43,537 nt of DNA from Blautia sp. BIOML-A1 (GTDB taxonomy: Bacteria > Bacillota > Clostridia > Lachnospirales > Lachnospiraceae). Location: the NCBI RefSeq assembly GCF_009883055.1, contig NZ_WWVR01000028.1, positions 231 through 43,767 on the forward strand. Reading direction: 5' to 3'. A program made the translations under genes and the position numbers. Under the pieces are notes generated by a model. It was not told the DNA's origin. It was given only the letters and a program-made list of their open reading frames with translations, and searched no databases. This document shows, piece by piece, positions 25,109 to 33,517 of the stretch; the first letter of the stretch is position 1, and each line of letters begins with the position of its first letter.

Positions 25109-25750
25109 TTATTTATCCATCACATTTCTGAGATCTGTGATCAGCTTATGGATTCTTTCGCCCTCCATCTTCATGCTGACCTGATTCACGACCATCCTTG
25201 CAGAAAGCGGGCAGACTTCCTCAAGAACCTTAAGACCGTTCTCACGAAGCGTACTTCCTGTTTCCACAATATCTACGATCACCTCAGAAAGTCCTACGAT
25301 CGGTGCAAGTTCGATAGAACCATTCAGTTTGATAAGCTCTACCGTCTGATGCTTCTGATTATAGAAGTAATCCTTTGCTATATTCGGATATTTAGTTGCC
25401 ACACGGATCAGCTGATTGTTATGCAGAAGCTCTCTGGCACTTTCCGGTCCGCAGACACACATCCGGCATTTGCCGAATCCAAGATCCATAACCTCATAAA
25501 GCTTTCTTCCCTCTTCCAGGATAATATCCTTACCTGTCACTCCGATGTCGGCTGCACCGTATTCTACATAAGTCGGTACATCCGGTCCCTTTGCAAGGAA
25601 AAAACGAAGCTTCAGTTCTTCATTTACAAAAATCAGTTTACGGGAACTCTTGTCTCTCATCTCCTCACAGGTGATCCCGATCTGTTCCAGCATATCCAGA
25701 GTTTTTTCGGCAAGTCTTCCCTTTGTCAGTGCAATTGTCAGGTATCTCAT
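25109..25750 (-). CDS. hisG: ATP phosphoribosyltransferase, short form
   Basis: The 213-residue catalytic subunit of the first step of histidine synthesis, ATP plus PRPP to phosphoribosyl-ATP. It begins LTIALTKGRLAEKTLDML and has YVEYGAADIGVTGKDIILE and the PRPP-binding VDIVETGSTLRENGL. It lacks the C-terminal regulatory domain of long HisG, so it needs HisZ, encoded just upstream. The start at 25750 is supported by AAGGAGG nine bases before the ATG; it lies one base after the hisZ stop. Confidence 0.96.
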   Translation of the reverse strand: MRYLTIALTKGRLAEKTLDMLEQIGITCEEMRDKSSRKLIFVNEELKLRFFLAKGPDVPTYVEYGAADIGVTGKDIILEEGRKLYEVMDLGFGKCRMCVCGPESARELLHNNQLIRVATKYPNIAKDYFYNQKHQTVELIKLNGSIELAPIVGLSEVIVDIVETGSTLRENGLKVLEEVCPLSARMVVNQVSMKMEGERIHKLITDLRNVMDK

Positions 25751-25751
25751 C

Positions 25752-26870
25752 TCAGTCTTCCTCCTTCTCACAGCGCAGAGCTACACAGGTTCCCTCTTTA
25801 CGAAGCCTCTGTGCCTCCAGGATGGCTTCTCGTCTGTTTTTCTCTGTATAGGTAAGGATCAGAGGAGCTTCATCCTCCATAACCTTTATCTTCTGTCTGG
25901 AAAGTGCCATAAGAAGACTGTCTACAACAATAACAAAACCAATGGAAGCTGCCGGTTTTCCGAAATGCTTCAGAAGCTCATTGTAACGTCCGCCTTTTAC
26001 TACCGGCTCGCCGATCCCATAGGTATATGCCTGAAAAATGATTCCTGTATAATACTGGATCTTGCTGAGCATGCCAAGATCAAAGCTTACATATTTTTCA
26101 TAGCCGTATATCTTAAGAATCTCATAGATTTCTTCCAGTCTTTCTACAGCCGCGATCGCACATTTATTTTCTGTCAGACTTCTGGCTTTTGCAAGCACCT
26201 CGCTGGAACCGAACAGATGCGGCAGTTCGCGGAAAGCTTTTTCCAGAGATTCCGGAAGATTCTGTTCCTTTACCAGATCCTCTACTGCAAAATAATTCTT
26301 CTGAGAGATCAAAGAACGAAGACGCTCTTCTGCCTCTTCTTCAAGATCTGCCTCCCGAAGAAGGGATTTGAAATAATCCACCTGCCCTACACTGACCTGA
26401 AATTCAGTAAGGCCTGAGGCCAGAAGGCTCTCGATCGTCATGGCAAGCAGTTCTGCATCTGCCTCCGGAGAATCATCTCCGATACGCTCAACGCCCATCT
26501 GCGTCGTTTCTTTGAGCCTTCCCTGATAGCTTGAGTTATTTACAAATGTATTTCCGGTGTAACACAGTGTCACTACCTGCTGATCCGGATTAAAATACGT
26601 CGCACATGCTCTGGATACAGACGGGGTAAAGTCCGGTCTCAATACCAGAGTGTTGCCTTCTCTGTCAAAAAATTTATACAGGTCTTTGGAAGGAACGGTT
26701 CCTACCTCACTGCTGAACACCTCAAAATATTCAATCCCCGGTGTTTCTATCTCTTCATATCCATAAGAATGGAATACTTTATAAATTTCCGCCTGCAGAT
26801 GATGCTTCTGGCTGCACTCTCCATTATAGATGTCACGTACACCCTCCGGTGTATGAAAAATACGCTGCAT
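25752..26870 (-). CDS. hisZ: ATP phosphoribosyltransferase regulatory subunit
   Basis: The 372-residue protein is a class-II histidyl-tRNA-synthetase paralog: TPEGVRDIYNGECSQK, ETPGIEYFEVFS, LVLRPDFTPSVSRAC (motif 2) and QAYTYGIGEPVVKGGRYNELL (motif 3 region). It has no anticodon-binding domain of the usual length. HisZ with short HisG forms the active, histidine-inhibited transferase. First gene of the his operon, with GGAGGA before the ATG and a perfect-consensus promoter about 70 bases upstream. Confidence 0.93.
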   Translation of the reverse strand: MQRIFHTPEGVRDIYNGECSQKHHLQAEIYKVFHSYGYEEIETPGIEYFEVFSSEVGTVPSKDLYKFFDREGNTLVLRPDFTPSVSRACATYFNPDQQVVTLCYTGNTFVNNSSYQGRLKETTQMGVERIGDDSPEADAELLAMTIESLLASGLTEFQVSVGQVDYFKSLLREADLEEEAEERLRSLISQKNYFAVEDLVKEQNLPESLEKAFRELPHLFGSSEVLAKARSLTENKCAIAAVERLEEIYEILKIYGYEKYVSFDLGMLSKIQYYTGIIFQAYTYGIGEPVVKGGRYNELLKHFGKPAASIGFVIVVDSLLMALSRQKIKVMEDEAPLILTYTEKNRREAILEAQRLRKEGTCVALRCEKEED

Positions 26871-26938
26871 AGTTTGTCCTCCTCGTGGGCAGCCATACGC
26901 TTTAGTATGCTACCATGCTACTCTGTAAAACACTAAAG

Positions 26939-26967
26939 ATTATAGTTGATATTCTAAGGATTGTCAA
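26939..26967 (-). promoter_or_regulatory. hisZp: Consensus sigma-A promoter of the his operon
   Basis: TTGACA and TATAAT are separated by 17 bases, a perfect match. The -35 hexamer contains the TGA stop of recU. The leader of about 60 bases shows no T-box specifier or antiterminator. Inverted arms ACTAAAG (26932-26938) and CTTTAGT (26900-26906) flank the start site region and could bind a regulator. Confidence 0.9.
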
Positions 26968-27497
26968 TCCCGCATTTTGAGATCCTGCTGAATCCCCTCC
27001 AGATAAGGAACCAGAAATCCGCCCTGCTTCGGCAGATAGAATTCCTCTTTGAGTTCTTCTCTTCGAAAACTCTTGCGCCCGCCATCTTCCATACGCTGCC
27101 AGAAGCTTTTGAGATCGCGGAACGGAAGATAATAAAAACGATCCGCGTGGCTGAAGAAAATAAGGAAGAAGGCAATTCCTCCCTGCTGCTCAAAGGCCTC
27201 CATAAACCCCACCTGATGAGGATGTATATTGCTCAGCGGAAAGGTATCCACACAGCATTCCTTTGCGTCAAAACAGACCGGGATGCCCTGAACCACTCCA
27301 ATATAATCTACGGTACTTCTCTGCTCAAAATAGGCCAGTGTTATATGACGGTTTTCCTTATCCATCCGTACCGGAGTGATCGGTGTCGGTATTTTCTGTA
27401 TCAGTGCCAGCTTCTTCTGAGCATACTGCTCGTTGGTACGATTAACAAGGTCTTCAAGGGTTGAACCTCGAAGACCTCTGCTGTTCCACGTTGCCAT
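26964..27497 (-). CDS. recU: Holliday junction resolvase RecU
   Basis: A 177-residue Firmicute-type resolvase. Seen are NSRGLRGSTLEDLVNRTNEQY, the ALIQKIPTPI block, and the nuclease core STVDYIGVVQGIPVCFDAKE with catalytic Asp, Asp, Glu/Lys, followed by FPLSNIHPHQ. It cuts four-way junctions during recombination and chromosome segregation, in the cytoplasm. Length is near the usual 170-200. It follows lepB without a gap, and its stop codon lies inside the his promoter. Confidence 0.95.
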   Translation of the reverse strand: MATWNSRGLRGSTLEDLVNRTNEQYAQKKLALIQKIPTPITPVRMDKENRHITLAYFEQRSTVDYIGVVQGIPVCFDAKECCVDTFPLSNIHPHQVGFMEAFEQQGGIAFFLIFFSHADRFYYLPFRDLKSFWQRMEDGGRKSFRREELKEEFYLPKQGGFLVPYLEGIQQDLKMRD

Positions 27498-28055
27498 TTA
27501 TTCCAGAACCTTGATGGACGGATAATATCTTACGATTGCTTTGCCGACAATTTCATCATAGGTCACAAACGTATTCTGCCAGAATCTGGAATCCTTGGAA
27601 TGCTCTCGATTATCTCCAAGCATGAAATAGCTTCCCTCCGGCACAACATATGGACCATAATTTCCGGTTGGTGTTTCCGGTACATGACTGTTTGCTTCCT
27701 CATCTTCCACACCGTTGATAAAAACTTTGCCGTTCCTGATCTCAACAGTATCTCCCGGAAGACCGATCAGTCTTTTGATAAAGAGCTGGCTCTCATCATC
27801 CGGATATTTGAAGATGATGATATCATAACGCTCCGGATCTTTCATTTTTTTGGAAATATGTTTTCCAAAGAAATCGAAGTTGATGCCATATGCCATACGG
27901 AAACCAAAGATACGGTCTCCTGTCATGATTGTCTGTTCCATGGATTCAGACGGGATTTTTGCATTGATAAGAATCACATTGTTTACGACCAGGACTACCA
28001 CGATTACGATGACGAACATCTTGACATAGTCCCAGACCTCATTCCAGATTTTCAT
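27498..28055 (-). CDS. lepB: Signal peptidase I
   Basis: The 185-residue membrane protease has one N-terminal helix (MFVIVIVVVLVVNNVILINA), the nucleophile in IPSESMEQTI, the general-base lysine in LFIKRLIGLPGDTVEI and the closing box YFMLGDNREHSKDSRFW. It removes signal peptides from exported proteins at the outer membrane face. Its start overlaps the stop of the pseudouridine synthase by four bases (ATGA). Confidence 0.96.
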   Translation of the reverse strand: MKIWNEVWDYVKMFVIVIVVVLVVNNVILINAKIPSESMEQTIMTGDRIFGFRMAYGINFDFFGKHISKKMKDPERYDIIIFKYPDDESQLFIKRLIGLPGDTVEIRNGKVFINGVEDEEANSHVPETPTGNYGPYVVPEGSYFMLGDNREHSKDSRFWQNTFVTYDEIVGKAIVRYYPSIKVLE

Positions 28056-29035
28056 AATAATTTCTCCTCTAACTTCTCTTCTTTTATGATGCGTTGAAAC
28101 TGTGCCGGCAGTGGTGCCTCAAAACACTTTCCAGACAGATTTGAAAGCCTCCCATCCATCCCGTCCGGGAAACTCAGACGGAACGCATGAAGCAGCTGAT
28201 GCTTTAACTGATATTTTTCTCTGCAACGGCGATTAAAGCTCTCCTGCCCGTACTTGGTATCACCCGCCAGCGGATGCCCCTCAGACGCAAGATGGGCACG
28301 GATCTGATGCGTACGTCCCGTGATCAGCCCAACCTTAAGAAGTGTTACCCTCCCATTGTCTCCAAGCGGCTCATAGACGGTCTCTATTGGCTGTGCATCT
28401 TTCTCTTTCTGTCTGTAAATGGTTACTTTATTCAGCTTTGTATCTTTATATAAATAACCTTTGATATGCTTCCTTTCCTTTAGGACTCCATTTACAACAC
28501 ACAGATATTCTTTATGTACTGTCCTGTCATGGAATAATTCCGAAAGCTCCTGCAGCCCCGCCAGTGATTTGCCTCCTGCAATGATACCGCTCGTGTTTTT
28601 GTCAAGGCGATTGCAGACAGATGGGCGGAAGGTGCGAAGGTCTTCCTCTGTCAGTTCTCCCTTCTCAAGAAGATAGCCTGTCAGATATTCTACCATGGAT
28701 GGTTCTCCGCTGTCATCCGGCTGTGAAAGCATTCCTGCCGGTTTGTTGATGAGAAGAATGTCTCTGTCCTCATAGATCACCTCCAGTGCAGTCACTGCCC
28801 TGGCAGCCTGTTTCTGCTCACTGAATTTATCAAATGTCTCATCACTTAAAAACAGCTTTATCGTATCACCAGCTTCCAGCTTTTCATTTCCAGTCGCCTT
28901 CTTACCATTCAACGTGATATTTTTCTTGCGGAGCATTTTGTAAAAAAAACTTTTCGGAGCATTCCGAAGAAGCTTGGACAGATACTTGTCAAATCTCTGT
29001 CCGGCTTCATTGTCACGAATCTGAAACTCCTTCAT
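28052..29035 (-). CDS. RluA-family pseudouridine synthase with S4 domain
   Basis: A 327-residue RNA-modifying enzyme. Residues 1-75 form an S4 RNA-binding domain (AGQRFDKYLSKLL, KNITLNGKKA). The catalytic domain shows VCNRLDKNTSGI with the active-site Asp, then the TGRTHQIRAHLASEGHPLAGD signature. It isomerises specific uridines to pseudouridine in 23S rRNA or another RNA; RluC/RluD-type, exact site not readable. ATGA overlap with lepB. Confidence 0.93.
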   Translation of the reverse strand: MKEFQIRDNEAGQRFDKYLSKLLRNAPKSFFYKMLRKKNITLNGKKATGNEKLEAGDTIKLFLSDETFDKFSEQKQAARAVTALEVIYEDRDILLINKPAGMLSQPDDSGEPSMVEYLTGYLLEKGELTEEDLRTFRPSVCNRLDKNTSGIIAGGKSLAGLQELSELFHDRTVHKEYLCVVNGVLKERKHIKGYLYKDTKLNKVTIYRQKEKDAQPIETVYEPLGDNGRVTLLKVGLITGRTHQIRAHLASEGHPLAGDTKYGQESFNRRCREKYQLKHQLLHAFRLSFPDGMDGRLSNLSGKCFEAPLPAQFQRIIKEEKLEEKLL

Positions 29036-29053
29036 TTCCTGTTCCTCTTTCTT

Positions 29054-29677
29054 TCAGACACAGATCGCCAGGATCGTGTGTTTGATCAGTTCATTTCTGG
29101 ATAATTCCGGATATTTTTCGTCCGGTCGGAATTTGATTCCCTCCTCCAGGGATTCTTTATGCTCGTTCATGGAATCCAGACGTTCCAGAAACTGCGGCAG
29201 CCTCGTAAAGATCTTGACGTTTGCCTTAAAGCCATTTCCCCGCAAAATCTTCTGTGCTTCCCGCTCCATAAATGCAGTATCGATCTTCGGATCACTGCTG
29301 AAACCGACAACCGTATTTCCACAGATTGCAAATGCATCGATCGATGCACTTTTTTCATAGAAGGTCATATACATCTCATAAGACATCAGGATTCTGCCGG
29401 CATGCTCGGATATCTCCTCATACACCTGCGGTGCGACCGGCTTTGCACGAAAGATCATGATAAGACTTACCATGGATTTGCACGCCGGAAGGCAGCCGAC
29501 AACAGCAATCACCGTCCATATCGTCAGTCTGGTCTTAAAATAGATCATTGCAGAAAAAAAGATTCCAAGCGGTACTGCAAATAAAATTGCAGTAATAAGG
29601 ATCCTCTTCTTTTTTTCGGAAGCCAGATACCCGTAATCTCCTTTTCTGACCTTGTTTTCATTTTTTGTTTTGCTCAT
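29054..29677 (-). CDS. Conserved hypothetical two-helix membrane protein
   Basis: I do not recognise this 207-residue protein by name. The basic N-terminus (KVRKGDYGYLASEKKKR) is followed by two membrane helices (about residues 28-48 and 52-72) and a cytosolic domain of about 135 residues. That domain is mixed, with YEKSASIDAFAICGNTVVGFSS and a C-terminal ELIKHTILAICV. No catalytic motif is evident. It lies 19 bases before the pseudouridine synthase and 38 bases after the YgiQ gene, so it is in the same transcription unit. The palindrome at 29694 sits just before its ribosome site. Confidence 0.75.
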   Translation of the reverse strand: MSKTKNENKVRKGDYGYLASEKKKRILITAILFAVPLGIFFSAMIYFKTRLTIWTVIAVVGCLPACKSMVSLIMIFRAKPVAPQVYEEISEHAGRILMSYEMYMTFYEKSASIDAFAICGNTVVGFSSDPKIDTAFMEREAQKILRGNGFKANVKIFTRLPQFLERLDSMNEHKESLEEGIKFRPDEKYPELSRNELIKHTILAICV

Positions 29678-29693
29678 TTACAGCTCCTTATTG

Positions 29694-29713
29694 GTAACCG
29701 TTCTGACAGTTAC
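29694..29713. repeat. Dispersed palindromic repeat, copy 2
   Basis: GTAACCGT and ACAGTTAC pair over eight bases with one G-T wobble on the RNA and a four-base loop. It fills the short gap between the YgiQ gene and the two-helix membrane protein gene, so it would form an intercistronic hairpin. No T run follows. Confidence 0.5.
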
Positions 29714-29715
29714 TT

Positions 29716-31617
29716 TTATTTTTTCTTATGCGTGTTGCGGATTGTTTTTCTGGCCGGCTTTCTTCCCTGAGCCTTCTTTCGCTCTGCACCTGATATGGTT
29801 CTGCCGGATTCCTTTCGCCGGTCTCTCTCCGGGCGAAGCAGACATTTCGGCCCGAATCCAACCAGATCCATGCGCCCTGCCATCTTAAGTCCTTCCAGCA
29901 CCAGACTCCGGTTTGCAGGGTTTTTGTACTGCATCAGAGCTCTCTGGATTGCCTTTTCATGCGGGTCACGCGGAATATATACCTTTTCTTTCGTAAGAGG
30001 ATGTATCCCGGTATAATACATACAAGTGGAAAGTGTCGACGGCGTCGGATAAAAATCCTGCACCTGTTCCGGCGTAAATCCCAGATCACGCACATATTCT
30101 GCAAGCTTTACCGCCTCTTTTATCGTACATCCCGGATGCGAGGACATAAAATACGGAACCGCATACTGCTTCCTGCCGGTGGCAGCATTCGCTTTCTCAT
30201 ATTGATCCAGAAACTGCTGGTAGACTTCATGGGACGGTTTTCCCATATAATGAAGTACCTGATTGGAAACATGTTCCGGTGCAACACGAAGCTGTCCGCT
30301 GACATGATGCTTTACAAGCTCCTGCAGAAAAACAGGGCTCTTGTCTGCCACCACATAATCAAAACGAACGCCGGAACGGATGAATACTTTTTTGACGCCG
30401 GAGAGTTTCCGGAGCTTTCGAAGCAGAGAAACATAATCTGTATGATCTACGGTAAGATTGCCGCACGGTTTCGGAAAAAGGCATTGCCGGTTCTGGCAGA
30501 CACCTTTGGTCAGCTGCTTTTGACAGGACGGCTGTCGAAAATCCGCTGTAGGTCCTCCCACATCATGGATATATCCCTTAAAATCAGGGTCTTTTGTCAT
30601 TTTTTCTGCTTCCCTCAAAATAGAATCGTGGCTTCTTGTCTGAAGGATCCTTCCCTGATGGAAGGTCAGGGCACAGAAATTACAGCCTCCAAAGCACCCT
30701 CTGTTGCTCGTCAGACTGAATTTGATTTCTTCCAGTGCCGGTATTCCTCCTCTGGCATCATACATCGGATGCCATGCATTCCGGTAAGGAAGATCATAGA
30801 CATCATCCATCTCCTGCTGACTTAACGGAAGTGCAGGCGGATTCTGGATCACATAGCCTCTGTTTCCGTAATTCTCTGCCATCACTCTGGCAGTAAAAGG
30901 GTCTGTATTCCGATACTGCTCGGCAAAGCTTTCTGCATATGCTTTTTTGTCTGAAGAAACCGTCTCATAGGAAGGAAGGATGACCGGATCATAGGCACGG
31001 GAAAGATCTTTGCATTTATAAACGGTTCCCGGGACAAAGGTAATCTCATCTATCGGAAGTCCACTCTGCAGTGCTTCTGCGATCTGTATGATCGAATGTT
31101 CCCCCATTCCGTAGGAAATGAGATCCGCTCCCGAATCCAGAAGGACGCTGCGGCGTACCTTATTCTCCCAATAGTCATAATGGGCAAGACGACGAAGGCT
31201 TGCCTCGATCCCTCCCAGTATGATCGGGGTATGCTTATATGTCTGACGGATCAGATTACTGTAGACTACTGTAGGCATGTCCGGACGAAGGCCCATCTCT
31301 CCTCCCGGAGAGTAGGAATCCTTCTGGCGGTGCTTTCTGGATACGGTATAATGGTTCACCATAGAATCCATATTTCCGGCACTGACCAAGAAACCAAGGC
31401 GCGGCGCGCCAAATACCTGTACACTCTCTTTCTTACGCCAGTCGGGCTGTGGAATGATCCCCACACGATAACCTCTGCTTTCCAGAAGTCTTGATATGAT
31501 CGCAGCACCAAAAGAAGGATGGTCTACATAGGCATCTCCTGTCAGATAGACAAAATCCACCTGGTCCCATCCTCTTTGCTGCATTTCTTTTTTGGTTACT
31601 GGTAAAAAATCCTGCAT
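29716..31617 (-). CDS. YgiQ-family radical SAM protein
   Basis: The 633-residue product is full length for YgiQ. The N-terminal UPF0313 part has DFVYLTGDAYVDHPSFG, VGIIPQPDW and HTPIILGGIEASLRR. The radical SAM core has RGCFGGCNFCALTFHQGR, whose CxxxCxxC binds the 4Fe-4S cluster that cleaves S-adenosylmethionine. A tail rich in Arg and Lys follows. Its substrate is unknown. It lies 14 bases after the alarmone synthetase gene. Confidence 0.93.
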   Translation of the reverse strand: MQDFLPVTKKEMQQRGWDQVDFVYLTGDAYVDHPSFGAAIISRLLESRGYRVGIIPQPDWRKKESVQVFGAPRLGFLVSAGNMDSMVNHYTVSRKHRQKDSYSPGGEMGLRPDMPTVVYSNLIRQTYKHTPIILGGIEASLRRLAHYDYWENKVRRSVLLDSGADLISYGMGEHSIIQIAEALQSGLPIDEITFVPGTVYKCKDLSRAYDPVILPSYETVSSDKKAYAESFAEQYRNTDPFTARVMAENYGNRGYVIQNPPALPLSQQEMDDVYDLPYRNAWHPMYDARGGIPALEEIKFSLTSNRGCFGGCNFCALTFHQGRILQTRSHDSILREAEKMTKDPDFKGYIHDVGGPTADFRQPSCQKQLTKGVCQNRQCLFPKPCGNLTVDHTDYVSLLRKLRKLSGVKKVFIRSGVRFDYVVADKSPVFLQELVKHHVSGQLRVAPEHVSNQVLHYMGKPSHEVYQQFLDQYEKANAATGRKQYAVPYFMSSHPGCTIKEAVKLAEYVRDLGFTPEQVQDFYPTPSTLSTCMYYTGIHPLTKEKVYIPRDPHEKAIQRALMQYKNPANRSLVLEGLKMAGRMDLVGFGPKCLLRPERDRRKESGRTISGAERKKAQGRKPARKTIRNTHKKK

Positions 31618-31631
31618 GTGTCTGTGTTCTC

Positions 31632-32438
31632 CTAAAATGATACAGACTGCGCCCGATATCCTTCTGCGATAATATCAAGCTGTCTGTGAAAACGGGCAAG
31701 CTGCTGCAGATCTTTCGTTCTGAATACCCGAAGAAATTCATCCTGGATCTTGGCAACTTCTCTTTTATTTGAGATCTTGTAAAGATTTTCGATACTGAGA
31801 AGGATATCTTTGACAAGATTCGACTGGAGCTGTGAGGAATTCTGTGCATCCATGATCTCGTCCCTGACGGACGACATTTCCTGGTCCAGTGCAATGATCG
31901 CATCTGCTGCATTACTTAAGCGTTCTGCAACATGAAGCGGCATCTCGCCTTTATATTTATATTGGAGAGAGTGCTCGATCGTCGCCCAGAAATTCATCGC
32001 CATGGTACGGATCTGGATCTCCGCCTGAATCTGCTTCGGCCCGTTTATGGTTTCTACTGTATAATAAATGATCAGGTGATAGCTTCTGTAACCACTCTGT
32101 TTGATATGCTTGAGATAATTTTTCTCACTCTTGATCGTCATATCGGTACGCTTCTGGATCATGGCTGCTACTGTATCAATATCTTCTTCAAACTGACAGA
32201 TAATACGGATTCCCGCGATATCCTCCAGTTCTTCTTCCATATGTTCCATAAGAATGTGTTTGCGCTGCATTTTTTCCAGGATGCTCGGCACACTCTTGAC
32301 ACGTCCGCTGACCTGTTCGATCGGAGAATAGAGGTCATTCTGCTTGTGTTCGTCTATAATATGCTCAAACTTGACCATCAGTTCTCTGACCGCCAGTTCA
32401 TAGGGGCATAATATACTTCTCCATAACTGTATTTCCAT
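31632..32438 (-). CDS. Small alarmone synthetase (GTP pyrophosphokinase family, RelQ/YjbM-like)
   Basis: A 268-residue (p)ppGpp synthetase without hydrolase, TGS or ACT domains. Seen are VKSVPSILEKMQRK, DIAGIRIICQFEEDI, SGYRSYHLIIYY and AEIQIRTMAMNFWATIEHS, the last holding the catalytic Glu. A helical C-terminus follows (about residues 185-268), as in RelQ, where it drives tetramers. I start at 32438 because AAAGGGAG lies eight bases upstream; the frame opens 21 codons earlier. First gene of the unit running through YgiQ to recU. Confidence 0.9.
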   Translation of the reverse strand: MEIQLWRSILCPYELAVRELMVKFEHIIDEHKQNDLYSPIEQVSGRVKSVPSILEKMQRKHILMEHMEEELEDIAGIRIICQFEEDIDTVAAMIQKRTDMTIKSEKNYLKHIKQSGYRSYHLIIYYTVETINGPKQIQAEIQIRTMAMNFWATIEHSLQYKYKGEMPLHVAERLSNAADAIIALDQEMSSVRDEIMDAQNSSQLQSNLVKDILLSIENLYKISNKREVAKIQDEFLRVFRTKDLQQLARFHRQLDIIAEGYRAQSVSF

Positions 32439-32471
32439 AAAAATCGCTCCCTTTAAAGGCTTGTTACAAAA

Positions 32472-32522
32472 GTAGTTTCGTCTCAATCTTGGCGAAAGCA
32501 AAACTACATTTGCATTATATCA
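32472..32522 (-). promoter_or_regulatory. Extended -10 promoter and leader hairpin of the alarmone synthetase unit
   Basis: TGATATAAT (32514-32522) on the minus strand is an extended -10 box; no good -35 is visible. The leader then holds an inverted repeat, GTAGTTTTG and CGAAACTAC (32472-32507, one wobble), which could fold just before the ribosome site. Confidence 0.5.
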
Positions 32523-32544
32523 CATTTTCATCTGAAATAGTGAA

Positions 32545-33357
32545 TTAATATACACAGTTTATGATTTTTTTCTGAACGGCTCTTAAAACCCAGTAAGGAT
32601 TTACGTTCATCGCATCTGTGCAGGGCATTCTGATATAGATTCTGAAATTCAGATGCACCGGTATCTTCCCTTCTGCCTTTCCCGGATCACAGCCGGTATT
32701 TCCCATAAACCCAAGAATTTCTCCGGCATCCACGAGGGTTCCTTTCTCCCGGAGACGCTCATACGAGGAGAGATGTGCATAATAAAAATATCCTCCTGAC
32801 GGTGCACGTATTCCAATCCGATACCCGTCGGAAGGAATCCATCCAATCTCTTCAACCCTTCCGTCTGTCATACTGATAATCGGATAAAAATCTGCCTGGT
32901 CGCATTTTCCAAACAGATTACAGCCTGCTCTTTTCTGATCCTTTCCATCGTTTTTTCCGCTCTTTATCCAGTCATCCTCAAAAAAAATCTCCTTCGACGC
33001 AACAGGAAAATATTCTGCATCGTTCCACACCATCCGATAAGCATCGCACAGATCTTTATATTCTCCATATTTATATCTCAGATAAGGTTCTTTGTCGAAA
33101 GAGCAGTTCTCGGGATAAAAGCCGCCATTCAGCATGACAGCTGTCAGATTTTCAATCCAGTCGGCCGTCTCTAGCTCCTGCTTTTTCAGCTGCTGATACA
33201 GCCCGGGCAAAAGTCTCTGTTCACGGAAGGCCTCTGTAGCACAGGTTTCTGTATTCAAAATGGAGGCTCTGCTTCGCCTGAGCAGAATTTCCTGTCCTCC
33301 TTCGATACAGATAAGTATCAGGATACAGAACAGAACTATACAGATTTTATGCTTCAT
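32545..33357 (-). CDS. M23-like (LytM fold) exported protein lacking zinc ligands
   Basis: The 270-residue protein has an N-terminal signal or anchor helix (CIVLFCILILICI) and a C-terminal LytM-like domain: ISMTDGRVEEIGW, YRIGIRAPSGGYFYYAHLSSY, AGEILGFMGNTG and VHLNFRIYI. Active M23 peptidases bind zinc through an HxxxD motif before the first strand and an HxH motif near the end. Here the first region reads AGCNLFGKCDQ with no His or Asp in place, and the second is HLN (His235, Asn237). His195 in YYAHL remains. It is therefore probably a non-catalytic peptidoglycan-binding or regulatory relative. The gene stands alone between a terminator and the alarmone synthetase promoter. Confidence 0.75.
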   Translation of the reverse strand: MKHKICIVLFCILILICIEGGQEILLRRSRASILNTETCATEAFREQRLLPGLYQQLKKQELETADWIENLTAVMLNGGFYPENCSFDKEPYLRYKYGEYKDLCDAYRMVWNDAEYFPVASKEIFFEDDWIKSGKNDGKDQKRAGCNLFGKCDQADFYPIISMTDGRVEEIGWIPSDGYRIGIRAPSGGYFYYAHLSSYERLREKGTLVDAGEILGFMGNTGCDPGKAEGKIPVHLNFRIYIRMPCTDAMNVNPYWVLRAVQKKIINCVY

Positions 33358-33443
33358 ATCCTTCTTTCTTCGGATTATGGTCCGTTTTTATTTTATGTCT
33401 TACGTTTCTTCTTTATGTATAGCCGTGCGGATCTCCGTGGACA

Positions 33444-33486
33444 GTAAAACAGAGGCTTCGGATGTTTTTCGTCCCAAAGCCTCTGT
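33444..33486 (-). terminator. Rho-independent terminator of pepD
   Basis: Arms ACAGAGGCTT and AAGCCTCTGT pair perfectly over ten bases around an 18-base loop; on the minus strand four T follow. It lies about 55 bases past the pepD stop. Confidence 0.75.
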
Positions 33487-33517
33487 CTTAGCGTTTATAT
33501 CATTTTGAAGGATCAGT

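Noticed and set aside
24296..25855. A 519-codon open frame on the plus strand opposite hisD, hisG and hisZ
   Set aside because: It lies wholly antisense to three clear his genes, has a cysteine- and histidine-rich, low-credibility sequence and no ribosome site; it is a shadow of the coding strand's codon use.
26871..26938. T-box or histidine attenuator before hisZ
   Set aside because: The leader is only about 60 bases, with no specifier loop, no T-box sequence, no histidine-codon leader peptide and no terminator. The 7-base inverted arms overlap the start site, so the full hairpin would not be transcribed.
32439..32501. Upstream start of the alarmone synthetase giving 21 extra residues
   Set aside because: The extension is not family-like and AAAGGGAG is correctly spaced only for the ATG at 32438.
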